Below the pieces are notes generated by a model. The model did not search any database and was not told the origin of the DNA. It saw nothing but the letters and a program-made list of their open reading frames with translations. From Prorocentrum cordatum (taxonomy: Eukaryota; Sar; Dinophyceae; Prorocentrales; Prorocentraceae): 20,000 nt of DNA. Below are positions 1 through 8,082 of this stretch, piece by piece. The stretch covers positions 20,001-40,000 of the forward strand of contig CAUYUJ010020551.1 of assembly GCA_963575745.1 (NCBI GenBank). The letters are read 5' to 3'. Both the position numbers and the translations under genes were made by a program. The first letter of the stretch is position 1, and every line of letters starts with the position of its first letter.

Positions 1-910
1 TCGTACAGACGATTTCTCTGCCACGTATCTGCCCTCCTGGGTACGCATGCTGTCGCGAATGCGAAAGCATTCGGTTTTGCAATTGCCAGACGACGAAGCA
101 CGGGGACGAACATTATCTGTGAGCCCGAAAACAAGAAATTCGGCATCCACACGTAGTGGCTCGAATGCTACCAGTGAGTTCTTGGTCTAATTTCCGTCCT
201 CCTGGGCGCGCGTGCTCGCAATTGCGAAACTATGCAATTTTCGTGGCTGTCAGGCGATGCGGCCTGAAGACAAACGTGGTCTATGATACGAAACAACCGC
301 AATTTTAAAATCCACATGAACTGTCCAACATGTTACCGTCGATTTCGTTTCCACATTTCCGCCCTCCCGGGTACGCATGCGACCGCGAATGCGAACGCAT
401 GCGGTTTTGCGATTTCCTATCGATGAAGCGCGAGGACTAATGTTGAATGTGGGGCCAAACACGCACACATTGAAATCCAAATATATCGACTAGAGCTTCG
501 CCATCGAGTTCTTGTCAACATGTCCGCCCTCCTGGGTACGCATGCTTCCGCAAGTATGAGAGCATACTGACTTTTGGCTATTGTCAGACAGTGAGGCGCG
601 CTGTCTTTTATTTTCAAAAAGAATTAAAGCAAGAAAACAACCATTTGAAATCCACACGTATTGGATATACATTTGCCAATTGTTTTTTGGCCACATTTCC
701 GCTTTCCCGGGCGTGCATGCTTCCGCACATGCGAAAGCATACGGTCGCGTCGTAGCCAGGCTATGAGGCGCGAGGGCCAAACATGTCTGTGATGCAAAAG
801 ATGTAATCCGCACGTTTTGGCCAGAACTTTACCGACGACCACTTGGCCGCATTTCCGCTCTCCTGGGAGCGCGCGTGTTCCTCTGCGTCTTTTTGCGGCG
901 AACGCTTACT
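1..910. repeat. Degenerate tandem repeat, 165-bp period, about six units
   Basis: The landmark CCGCCCTCCTGGGTACGCATGC and its variants recur at 29, 194, 359, 524, 699 and 855. The spacings are 165, 165, 165, 175 and 156 bp. After each landmark comes a short inverted segment around GCGAATGCGAAAGCAT, and further on a line like AATCCACACGTATTGG. The units differ by many substitutions and a few indels, so this is an old satellite-like array. The array is cut by the left window edge. Open frames here are short and follow the repeat, so no gene is called. Confidence 0.85.
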
Positions 911-1039
911 CTTTTCTATTTCCAGAAAAGGCCGGAATTTCAGGCAGAGGTTATGAGGCCCCGAACAACGATGGAAATTTAGGGCATGGATATAAAGAAA
1001 AACTTAAACCGCCCAGGCCTGTCACCAGCCTGTAGCGGA

Positions 1040-1610
1040 TCTCTAGTGGATCTCAGTTGGGAGACAATCGCTCCTTTTTGGATACCGCAAGGATTACAAT
1101 AGGACGCCACTCGGGGCGCAATATGAGTCAAACAGGACTGGATTTTGTTGAATTACAATTGGTTCCTGGTGGGATCCCACACTATGCCCCTATGGGTCGA
1201 AACGGAAGGATTCCGATTGCATTCCATTGCGATATCCTTCGTATTTGCCCATCTGTTTCTGATGGGATTCCAAGAATGATGGTTCCTATTGGTTTCAAAT
1301 GAGAACCCACAATAATACCCACTGGGTTTCCATATAGTACACCCAGCGCGTTTCTAGCAGTATTCCAATAGGAAGGCTTCTCGCTTGTAACCCGTTGGAG
1401 TTTCCAATCGGTTCCATTAAAGGCGGCCCCAACGGGTTTCAATAGGAAACACCCCCATCGAATTCAAATGGGACACCCGTAGGCCCCATATCGAGTAATC
1501 TTGTTGGGTACCAATGAATGGGATTCACCTGGTGCCAACAGGATCCTGGTGGGAAGGGTGCCAATCATATTCCAATAAGACTTTTGTTGGATCCCAATTG
1601 GAGTCCGCCA
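1040..1610. repeat. Gene-free DNA of short degenerate repeats (TTCCAATAGGA-type)
   Basis: The stretch is built from short, badly decayed motifs such as GGGTTTC, TTCCAATAGGA, TCCTATTGG and CCCAATTGG, in both orientations every 20-45 bp. Examples are at 1287-1300, 1364-1375, 1392-1402 and 1430-1450. Base composition is clearly more AT-rich than the coding parts of the window. No open frame shows coding character. Confidence 0.5.
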
Positions 1611-1668
1611 CTTCACATATTCTCGCTTCTGACGGGTCACTTTACAACCAACACGCTTCAGAGAGGGA

Positions 1669-1711
1669 AGTGTCCCCAGTACGTGGACCCACGGGGATTT
1701 CGGAAATTTGA
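1669..1711 (+). repeat. Dispersed repeat D, copy 1
   Basis: About 43 bp containing CCAGTACGTGGACCCACGGG and then a TTTCGGAAATT segment. It recurs nearly unchanged, in the same orientation, at 3113-3156. The sequence after it (GAAGAACATGTGTCGC) resembles the junction between repeats A and B near 7790-7806 on the other strand, so D is probably a piece of the same repeat mosaic. Confidence 0.7.
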
Positions 1712-1779
1712 AGAACATGTGTCGCTTAACCCCGTGCCCCCGATAATAAACCCTAAGGGATAATAAAGCTCGGGGTTTT

Positions 1780-2480
1780 CGGGGGGATAATCAAAGTTGC
1801 ACGCCAGAGCCAGCGTCAAGAGACATCAAGAGGAAAGAGCCAAAGATATATTGATAATCCTTGGTCTTTGGTCCTCTATGAGACATCCTCAACAATGATT
1901 TGTCTCGGTTGAGACATCCTCAACGACATCCCTATGGATTTTTCTATATCCCTATAGATTTCTATATGAATACTTATAGAGTTCGATCGATTCCTATGGG
2001 TTTCTTTAGATTCCTATGGATCCCTGGTAGATTCCTATGAGTTTATTATTAGTTGCTATAGAATTGAATTGACGCTTACGTGCAATCCAAAGTTCAAAAC
2101 TTATTAGATTTAATTTGTAAACGCTTAATGAAAATTAGAATTTTCATCTGCTCGTGCAGGGTAGCTCATTTGCCTCGGTTTCCTTGGATAATAAAGCACA
2201 GCGATAAACAAGTTCAGGGGCCACGGGGAGGAAGAGAAAGAAACATTGATCGTTTCGTTTGAGCCTGCCTCCCGAAATTATTGGTTTCGCTTGAAACATC
2301 CTGAAAAAACGCGTTCGCTTCGCTTGGTGTTGTTACCTCAGCATGAGAAGGAAGTAACCTCGAAGGCGAACTTTCCCAGTGATAATGAAGTTCGGCCTCC
2401 GCGCCCCCGCGCCCCCGACCAAACTCTTATTGGTCGACGATAAAAAACTCGAGCGACTTAAGGGGGGGGGTCCATTATTA
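1780..2480. other. AT-richer intergenic DNA with degenerate short repeats
   Basis: No gene is supported. At 1880-1930 the phrase GAGACATCCTCAAC is repeated. At 1930-2045 there is a degenerate tandem of about 20 bp around ATTCCTATGGATTTCTAT. The rest (2050-2480) is unique-looking, moderately AT-rich sequence ending in a G-run at 2462-2470. Open frames here are short and lack the high third-position GC of the coding parts of the window. Confidence 0.5.
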
Positions 2481-2496
2481 TCGTGGGCATGGGGTT

Positions 2497-2621
2497 ATGT
2501 GTGTTTACTCGCCTGGTTGTGCAGTTGCCTTCCTGGTTGTAAAGTGTCCATCTGGGAAAACCCATGCTGGTTGTGAAGTGCCCCATCTGGTTGTGAAGTG
2601 GCCGCTCTGGTTGCAATGTGG
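2497..2621 (+). repeat. Dispersed repeat A, left copy
   Basis: About 125 bp made internally of a repeated phrase of about 20 bp, CTGGTTGTGAAGTG. It begins at a GTTTACTCGCCTGG motif and ends at TTGCAATGTGG, directly followed by a long C-tract (about 2622-2656). A close inverted copy lies at 7662-7786 and is likewise bordered by the complementary G-tract. A homopolymer bordering both copies suggests the tract belongs to the mobile unit. Confidence 0.8.
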
Positions 2622-2737
2622 CCCCCCCCCCCTTCCCCCCCCCTCCCCCCCCACCCCGCAAACGCACAAACATGAGACCGGAGAAAAAACCCAATCAGAT
2701 TTTTTAATCTTCCAACTGCTCCCTTATATGAGGCTAT

Positions 2738-2925
2738 TGGGCTATCGGACTATAGGGCTATCGGGCTATAGGGCTATCGGGCTATAGGGCTATAGGACTG
2801 TGACCTATAGGGCTATAGGGCTATGGGGCTATAGAGCTATATGGGCTATGGAGCTATAGTATAGTGCTATAGGATATAAGGCTACTAGGGCTATAGGGAT
2901 ATAAGGCTACAGGGCTACTGGGCGA
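2738..2925. repeat. Minisatellite GGGCTATAG/GGGCTATCG
   Basis: Tandem array of an 8-9 bp unit (GGGCTATAG, GGGCTATCG and variants GGACTATAG, GAGCTATAG, AGGCTACTA). It starts almost regular near 2738 and decays toward 2925. No coding interpretation. Confidence 0.9.
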
Positions 2926-3085
2926 TTGGGCACCCCCGGGCACCCGGACACCCCCGGGCACCTGGGCGCCCGGGCCCGGCCACCGAAATCGGCCACGCAC
3001 CTCGCCGGCCACCCGGGCACCCGGGCACCGCCGGGCACCGCCGGGCACCCGGGCCCGGCCACCGAAATCGGCGACAAACCTCACC
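2926..3085. repeat. GC-rich minisatellite GGGCACC(C/G)
   Basis: Tandem GGGCACCCGGGCACCGCC-type units with a larger duplicated segment: GGGCCCGGCCACCGAAATCG occurs at about 2969-2990 and again at about 3051-3070. The array is nearly pure G+C and follows the AT-containing GGGCTATAG array without a gap. Confidence 0.85.
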
Positions 3086-3112
3086 TAACCCTTTAATCCG
3101 CTAGGACCCCTA

Positions 3113-3156
3113 CAGTGTCTCCAGTACGTGGACCCACGGGGGTTTCGGAAATTGAA
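3113..3156 (+). repeat. Dispersed repeat D, copy 2
   Basis: Second copy of the segment at 1669-1711, same orientation, with only a few differences. It runs directly into repeat C copy 1. Confidence 0.75.
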
Positions 3157-3158
3157 AC

Positions 3159-3272
3159 GCAGGCCTACCTCCCCGCTTAAGCCCCTCCAACCACCCTTCC
3201 AGAGGCGAGGAAATAGAAGAGATCAGCATTTTTCCAATGCCGCCGAAGGGCCTATGCCGCTCCCTGCCCCGC
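3159..3272 (+). repeat. Dispersed repeat C, copy 1
   Basis: About 114 bp from CAGGCCTACCTCCCCGC to CCGCTCCCTGCCCCGC, containing AACCACCCTTCCAGAGGCG and a GAGATCAGCATTTTTCC motif. It recurs at 3632-3745 in direct orientation about 473 bp away. The following 3273-3439 stretch shows no further recognizable feature. Confidence 0.8.
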
Positions 3273-3439
3273 AACCTCTGGTAACGCGATGGCCTGAAGC
3301 ATCGTTCAAAGCACGTCCAATCCCTTGCGGCCTTTGCCGGCGGCCCTGCAGCCAAGGGGAATTGCGACGCCCTCGTCGCCCCTGCCTCCACCACTCCCCG
3401 GGCGGCCCGGCCGCATCTCCCGAGGTGTGGGTGGGTGGG

Positions 3440-3624
3440 GAAGCCTGGAGTCCGCCAGGGAGGGCGGGCTCCGAAGCCCGAGCGGCCCCCCTAGGGGCTC
3501 GGCTCGGGGGGGGGCTTAAGCAGGACTGAGCCAGAATGGCCACAAACAGAAGGCGGGATTGCATTTCCAGGAACCTCCCACCACCGGAGTGGTCGGAGGC
3601 ATGTGCTCCAGGAACACGTGCCTT
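3440..3624 (+). repeat. Dispersed repeat B, left copy (candidate terminal repeat)
   Basis: About 185 bp, found inverted at 7793-7989. Landmarks are AAGCCTGGAGTCCGCC, the palindromic CCCCCTAGGGG block, GGCTTAAGCAGGA, CCAGAATGGCCACAAACAG and a GGAACCTCCCACCACCGG block. On the minus strand this copy lies about 400 bp downstream of the tyrosine recombinase stop. It holds a spliced-leader-like segment (3527-3547, minus strand). It could be a retroelement terminal repeat, a SINE-like unit or a TIR; the first is favoured because the inverted copy sits just 5' of gag. Confidence 0.75.
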
Positions 3625-3631
3625 GAAAACA

Positions 3632-3745
3632 CAGGCCTACATCCCCGCCTAAGCCCCCCCAACCACCCTTCCAGAGGCGAGGAGATAGAGGAGATCAGCA
3701 TTTTTTCCAATGCCGCCGAGGGGCCTATGCCGCTCCCTGCCCCGC
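3632..3745 (+). repeat. Dispersed repeat C, copy 2
   Basis: Second copy of the 3159-3272 repeat with small substitutions. It lies between repeat B and the 3' end of the minus-strand recombinase gene, so it may be part of that element's 3' untranslated region. Between 3746 and 4027 no gene was recognised. Confidence 0.8.
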
Positions 3746-4027
3746 CCCTGGCTCTGCCGCGGAAGGCCCCTCCAACTTCGTGCAACGCTTGCGGCGCGCT
3801 GCCGAGCACTCATCAGCTTGCGCGGCCGAGAGCAGGCGGAAGTCGCTGCCCGCGAAGCGCCAACCGCACCTCGATGCCCAAGACCACGAGGGGGCGCTGG
3901 TGTGCGTCGAAGCCTTGATGTGCAGGCGGGCTCGCCCCTGACTTTCCGTCGGCATGTAGCCCGGTCCGTGGGCACGCTCCGCACTGAACTGCTGACAATG
4001 AGCCTCCGAACGATCGAGCCTGCTCCC

Positions 4028-5130
4028 TTATAAGGCCTGCGCCACCTTCGCGTGTTCTGCTGCTGCTGCGGCCACGCGCGCGTCCCAAGCGGCTGGGGCC
4101 TTCGGCTTGTCGGCCTCGTGCGCCACCCCTGTGCCAGTGCGCTCGGCGCATGACTCTTCCACGTATTCCAACACCTGCCCGCTCGCCCAGCGGCCCAGGT
4201 GTTGAATGGCCAAAATGGGCCAACCTTCGCGAGCGCACCGCTTCGCACCAGACCTCCTGGCGGAATGGCCCGAGATCCGCGCGGGGTCGGCCGCGGGCCC
4301 GCGCCGCGCCTGGACCATGCTCGCCTTAGTCGGCACCTGGTTGCCGACCGTCGGGAACAGCGGCTGGTCCCAAGCGCCCTGCTCTCCGCGGCTGACGCCT
4401 GCAAACCTCTCTACCCTGTCCACCTGCACGGCCAGCACGTGGTACGGACAGGAATCAGCGCGAACGCCCGGTGAGCACAAGCAGCGAAGCCTCCTCTCCC
4501 GCCCGCTGCCTCCCACATCGCACTTGGAGACCGGGAGGAAGAGCACCGCGACCTCGCCGGCCTCGAACGAAGCGTGCGCCAAGCGAGCACCTGCCACCTC
4601 GATCTCCCTCAGCAGCCAGCGGTTCGCCACCACGTACGCCGCATGCGGCCGGAGCACATCCGTGGCTCGTACGCCCTCGTCGAGGCGTGGCCCTTGGCGT
4701 CCTCCGAGATGTCTTCCACCTTCAGCTCGCCCGCCTTGGCCTTGGGCCCCTGCCCCCGCAACGGCGACTTGCGGCATCTCGCGAACGCCCGGGCGAGCCA
4801 TGCCGGAACCTCGTGCCTTGCCTCCACGTGGCCCAAGCGCAATTCCCCCAAGTAGCCGACAGCGCTCTTGAAGCCAGCGCGCTTCAGGGCCGCCGCGACG
4901 CGTGCCGCCATCTCCTCCGTCAAGGGGTAGATGCAGTAAGCGCCCGGCGCGGCCCTGCGCGCCAGCTCCTCCGCGCCCCGCCGCTTCCTGGATGCCGCCG
5001 CCGCCGCCGAGTTCGCCCTGTAGCCCGCCTCCAGCTCGACTACCGCCGTCGCGATCTCCTCGGGGGCGTCCAAGATCCCCAGGACGTCGGCCATGGAAGC
5101 GCGCTTGGTGGCATCCTCCTGCACAGCCAT
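4028..5130 (-). pseudogene. Tyrosine recombinase (DIRS/YR-retroelement type), broken by one frameshift
   Basis: The N-terminal part is read in one minus frame from ATG 5130 or 5094. It looks like a core-binding domain (IYPLTEEMAARVAAALKRAG, then GYLGELRLGHVEA). Near 4690-4650 the frame shifts and the catalytic domain continues to a stop at 4028. Catalytic residues, by position in the second frame: Arg in LLREIEV (codon 4607-4609), Lys in PVSKCD, the HxxR box in GHSARRSGAKR, an H/W pair in QHLGRW, and the nucleophile Tyr in EYVEES (codon 4163-4165). Between Lys and HxxR lies a C-x-C-x8-C-x2-H cluster (CLC to CPYH) that could bind zinc. Family knowledge: such enzymes cut and rejoin DNA through a 3'-phosphotyrosine and integrate DIRS-like retroelements and Cryptons. 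Spacing and order of the motifs fit. The frameshift makes this copy dead unless it is a sequencing error. It is opposite in strand to the gag-pol element at 8083-12142. Confidence 0.8.
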
Positions 5131-5780
5131 GTGTGGGGGGTCGCGCCTGCCAGGCATGCCGGACCCTCGACTTGGCGTCTGCGGCGCCCCGCAGGGCGTG
5201 CCCGGGGCTCCCAGCCAAGCGTGGGCGGGGCCGAACCAACGCTGGGCTGCGCTGTGACCACCTGCGCTCCTGGCCCGTCGACCTGCCCCACGGCGCTCCT
5301 CCCTGGCCGGCGCGGGGGGCACAGCGGGACCTGAAAGCCCTGCACCTGCAGCTCGGGCGCCGGCGTCGCCTGACGGGCCTCCTCCCTCGGAGCCGCCGCC
5401 GCTGCCCCCTCCCGCAGCGGAATCTCCACCCTGCCCAAGGGGGCCCTCCCTCGCAGGGTCCTCCTCTCAGTGCCGAGCAGCGGCGCGAGGGCGACTTTCC
5501 TGGCCTTCGTCGCCTGCCCTGCTCGGGGCGCGGAGCTGGCGGACCGCGCGCTGGGGTGGCCAGAGCTCTGCGACGCCATCGGCAGCGACGAGCCCGCGCA
5601 GCCAGCCGCCTGGGCCTGACGCAGCGCCGCGCGAAGCGGCCGAGTGTCTGCGCCAGCAGTGCCGCGGCCGCCTGCGAGACCATGCGGCGAGCCGGAGGCG
5701 CCGGGGGGGGGGGCGTCGGGCACGGCCCCGCCCGCGGCGCCGGCTATTGGGCCAAGAGAGGCTACGGCATGCGGTAGGCA
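5131..5780 (-). other. GC-rich open stretch upstream of the recombinase; possible N-terminal extension
   Basis: Several frames are open on both strands because of the extreme GC content, so openness alone is not evidence. One minus frame starting at ATG 5577 (MASQSSGHPSAR) runs toward the recombinase through segments such as KVALAPLLGTERRTLRG and GRVEIPLREG. It has a mixed, protein-like composition and could be an N-terminal or upstream exon of the recombinase ORF. Other minus frames here are Arg-rich or Pro-rich shadows. A function cannot be given. Confidence 0.3.
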
Positions 5781-5785
5781 CTGCA

Positions 5786-6110
5786 CCCACATCCCGCCCT
5801 GCGGGGAAAGGACGCAATAACGCCCCGATGCCACCTCCCGCCCGGCGGCGAAGGGAACCGGGAAGCACCTACGGGAACGATCCTCCGGAACGTGCTGCAA
5901 CGCCTGCCCTGCACCCACACCCCGCCCTGCGGGGAAAGGATGCGCGAGCCCGGCGCCACATCCCGCCCCGCAGGGAAAGGAGTCAGGAAGCACGAACCGG
6001 GAACGCCCCGCTAGAACACGTAACGCGCGCGCCCTGCGCCCACGTCCCGCCCTGTGGGGAGAGGTCGCCGGGTGCTCTGACACCGCGCCCCGCCCTGCGG
6101 GGGAAGGATC
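5786..6110. repeat. Interspersed GC hairpin, CCCGCCCTGCGGGG, at least six copies
   Basis: The self-complementary core CCCGC-CCT-GCGGG, usually preceded by CCCACA and followed by AAAGGA, occurs at 5793-5806, 5837-5850 (degenerate), 5921-5934, 5962-5975 (CCCGCCCCGCAGGG), 6046-6059 (CCCGCCCTGTGGGG) and 6089-6102. A further copy (CCCGCCCAGCGGGGAAAGGG) is near 6737-6756. Spacing is irregular (43-84 bp), so this is an interspersed or decayed tandem element, not a regular array. GGGAACG and GAAGCAC phrases recur between copies. Confidence 0.75.
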
Positions 6111-6770
6111 ACGCGCGTGAAGAAAACGCCTCGTCCCTCTGGTGACCCTCAGGTGCCCCCTGCAACCCCTGGTAGGTCACCGGCCTGCGCGTCGGCCGCG
6201 ACCGCTTAGCCTCCAAGGCGAGCCTCCTGAGAGCAGTATCAGCGCAAGGCTGTGACCGGTGCCCTTTTCCAGTCGGCTGGAAGATGCGAAAGGGCGCCGG
6301 TGGACCGGTGCCCTTATCTGGCTCACAGAGTTGAAAGGGCACCAGGCAGACTTCGCAGAACTATCATGTGCGCCAGAGCCTCATGATCGGGTGATTCTCG
6401 GCTCAAAATCGGAAGGTTCGGGGTGGGCCGCCGCCTCAAGAAGCCGCGCCTGCGAGGGGCAGGACACCCCGAACCTTTCGACCCCCCCCCCGCCCCGGGG
6501 AAGCCTCGTCGCCTGCAGGGGGGGGGGGGCCCTGGCCCTCCGGGGGCGCCAGAACAACGTGCAAGCACTCGGGCACGCGCGCGGCCGCGTCCACGAAGGC
6601 TCCGGGCCCTTCAGGCACACCTGAAACCGATGGGGGGTGGATGTTATTTGTCCTACCCCCTCCGCCCCCGAGAGCGAGCTGGCATAATGAAGCCTCCGAG
6701 GCTTGCGACCGCGCGGGAGACCTGAGCGCGCCCGCATCCCGCCCAGCGGGGAAAGGGCGCAACTGTGGCA
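6111..6770. other. No gene seen; short repeats and homopolymer runs
   Basis: GACCGGTGCCCTT occurs at about 6254 and 6303, with an inverted AAGGGCGCCGGT between them. C- and G-runs stand at about 6483-6494 and 6519-6529. Open frames on both strands are GC-driven. Nothing here is called a gene. Confidence 0.4.
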
Positions 6771-7004
6771 CGTCCATGGCGGACCCCCTGGAATGCCTTG
6801 GGGGAGCTCTCTGGGGGCGCTGGGGGAGCGCCTCGACCTTTCCCCAGGATGGAAGCACGTGGGAGCGTCTGGGAGCGCGACAGGACACGCAGAGTGCACC
6901 GCGAGCGCGAGCCGTGAATTGCCCGTTGGGCTTGACCGTTGGCGTCGCCCCCGCTGAAGCGATTGCATTGTCGACGCAACCGCCTTCGGCGCGAATTTCG
7001 CATG
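6771..7004 (+). repeat. Direct duplication of about 230 bp, copy 1
   Basis: From CATGGCGGAC to TTCGCATGG. It is matched by 7224-7455 at an offset of 451-453 bp. Shared blocks include GGAGCTCTCTGGG, TTTCCCCAGGATGG, GACAGGACACGCAGAGTGCA, GGCGTCGCCCCCGCTGAAGC and CCGCCTTCGGCGCGAAT. The last contains the palindrome CCGCCTTCGGCG. Confidence 0.85.
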
Positions 7005-7200
7005 GAGCGCCTGGGAGCGTGCCGGGAGCGCCTGAGAGCGCCGGGGAGCGCCATGCGCCTGGGAGCGCTTGGGAGCGCTTGGGAGCGTGCCGAAAGCGCC
7101 GGGGAGCGCTTGGGAGCGCCTGGGAACGCTTGGGAGCGCTGGGGAGCGACTGGGAACGCTTGGGAGCGCCTGGGAGCGCCTGGAAGTCGCTGGGGCTCCC
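7005..7200. repeat. Minisatellite of 10-11 bp units (GGGAGCGCCT)
   Basis: About 18 units of GGGAGCGCCT, GGGAGCGCTT or GGGAACGCTT with occasional insertions. The array lies between the two copies of the 230-bp duplication. Related GGGAGCG motifs inside the flanking copies suggest the array grew from them. Confidence 0.85.
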
Positions 7201-7223
7201 AGCGTGCATGGCTGCTGCAGCAC

Positions 7224-7455
7224 CTCCATGGCAGACTTCTTGTAATCCCTTGGGAGAGCTCTCTGGGAGCGCTGAGAGAGCGCCCCGACGTTTCCCCAGG
7301 ATGGGAGCACGTGGGAGCGTCTGGAGCGTGACAGGACACGCAGAGTGCACCGCGAGTGCGGGCCGTGGGTTGTCCATTGGGCAGGACCGTTGGCGTCGCC
7401 CCCGCTGAAGCGATTGCGTTGTCGACGCAGCCGCCTTCGGCGCGAATGTCGCATG
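7224..7455 (+). repeat. Direct duplication of about 230 bp, copy 2
   Basis: Second copy of 6771-7004, diverged by scattered substitutions and a few indels. It is followed by about 45 bp of unique sequence and then the TG tract. Confidence 0.85.
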
Positions 7456-7502
7456 GCTGGAGAGGGAGCGCGAGGGTATATTCTAATAAGGAACAAGGAT
7501 GG

Positions 7503-7507
7503 GGTGT

Positions 7508-7592
<85 letters not shown>

Positions 7593-7662
7593 TGTTTGTG
7601 TTAGTGTTTGTGTGTGTGTGTGTGGGCGGGGGGTGGGGGGGGGGGGGGAGGGGCGGGGGGGG
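7503..7662. repeat. (TG)n microsatellite followed by a G-tract
   Basis: A near-perfect TG dinucleotide run to about 7588, an imperfect continuation to about 7624, and then a run almost entirely of G to 7662. The G-tract borders repeat A, as the C-tract does at 2622-2656. Confidence 0.95.
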
Positions 7663-7786
7663 TCACATTGCAACCAGAGCGGCACTTCACAACCAGATGG
7701 GGCACTTTACAAGCAGCATGGGTTTTCCCAGATGGACACTTTACAACCAGGAAGGCAACTGTACAACCAGGCGAGTAAACGCACAT
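7662..7786 (-). repeat. Dispersed repeat A, right copy (inverted)
   Basis: Reverse complement of 2497-2621, recognisable from GTCACATTGCAACCAGAG through CCAGGCGAGTAAACGCAC. Here A directly adjoins repeat B, whereas on the left they are about 820 bp apart with tandem arrays between. Confidence 0.8.
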
Positions 7787-7792
7787 AGGCGA

Positions 7793-7989
7793 CACATGTT
7801 TTTTCAAAGAACATGTTCCTGGAGCACATGCCTCCGACCGCTCCGGTGGTGGGAGGTTCCTGGAAATGCAATCCCGCCTGCTGTTTGTGGCCATTATGGC
7901 TCACTCCTGCTTAAGCCCCCCCCGAGCCGAGCCCCTAGGGGGGCCGCTCGGGTTTCGGAGCCCGCCCTCCGTGGCGGACTCCAGGCTTC
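7793..7989 (-). repeat. Dispersed repeat B, right copy (inverted; 5' flank of gag)
   Basis: Reverse complement of 3440-3624: CCTGGAGCACATGCCTCCG, GGTGGTGGGAGGTTCCTGG, TTTGTGGCCATTATGGCTCA, CCCCTAGGGGGGCCGC and GGCGGACTCCAGGCTTC. It ends about 94 bp before the gag start. The segment 7884-7904 resembles the dinoflagellate spliced leader. Its place just upstream of gag fits a 5' terminal repeat or leader of the retroelement. Confidence 0.75.
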
Positions 7990-8082
7990 ACCAGCGCACG
8001 GGCGCGCGGTGCATGGGCTTTTGGCTGCTGCTGCTGCTGCTGCTCGCGTGCGCGGGCTGCCGGCTGGCTTGGGGCGGCCGCC

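Noticed and set aside
4199-4220. CCATTTTGGC core (minus strand) as another relict spliced leader
   Set aside because: Only ten bases match, and they lie within recombinase coding sequence (PILAIQHL).
4028-5683. 551-codon continuous minus frame as one intact recombinase
   Set aside because: Only its last third is recombinase-like. The matching N-terminal domain is in a different frame, so the upstream part of this frame is a shadow.
5786-6110. CRISPR array
   Set aside because: The repeated unit is short and degenerate and spacing varies from 43 to 84 bp; there are no cas genes and the setting is eukaryotic.
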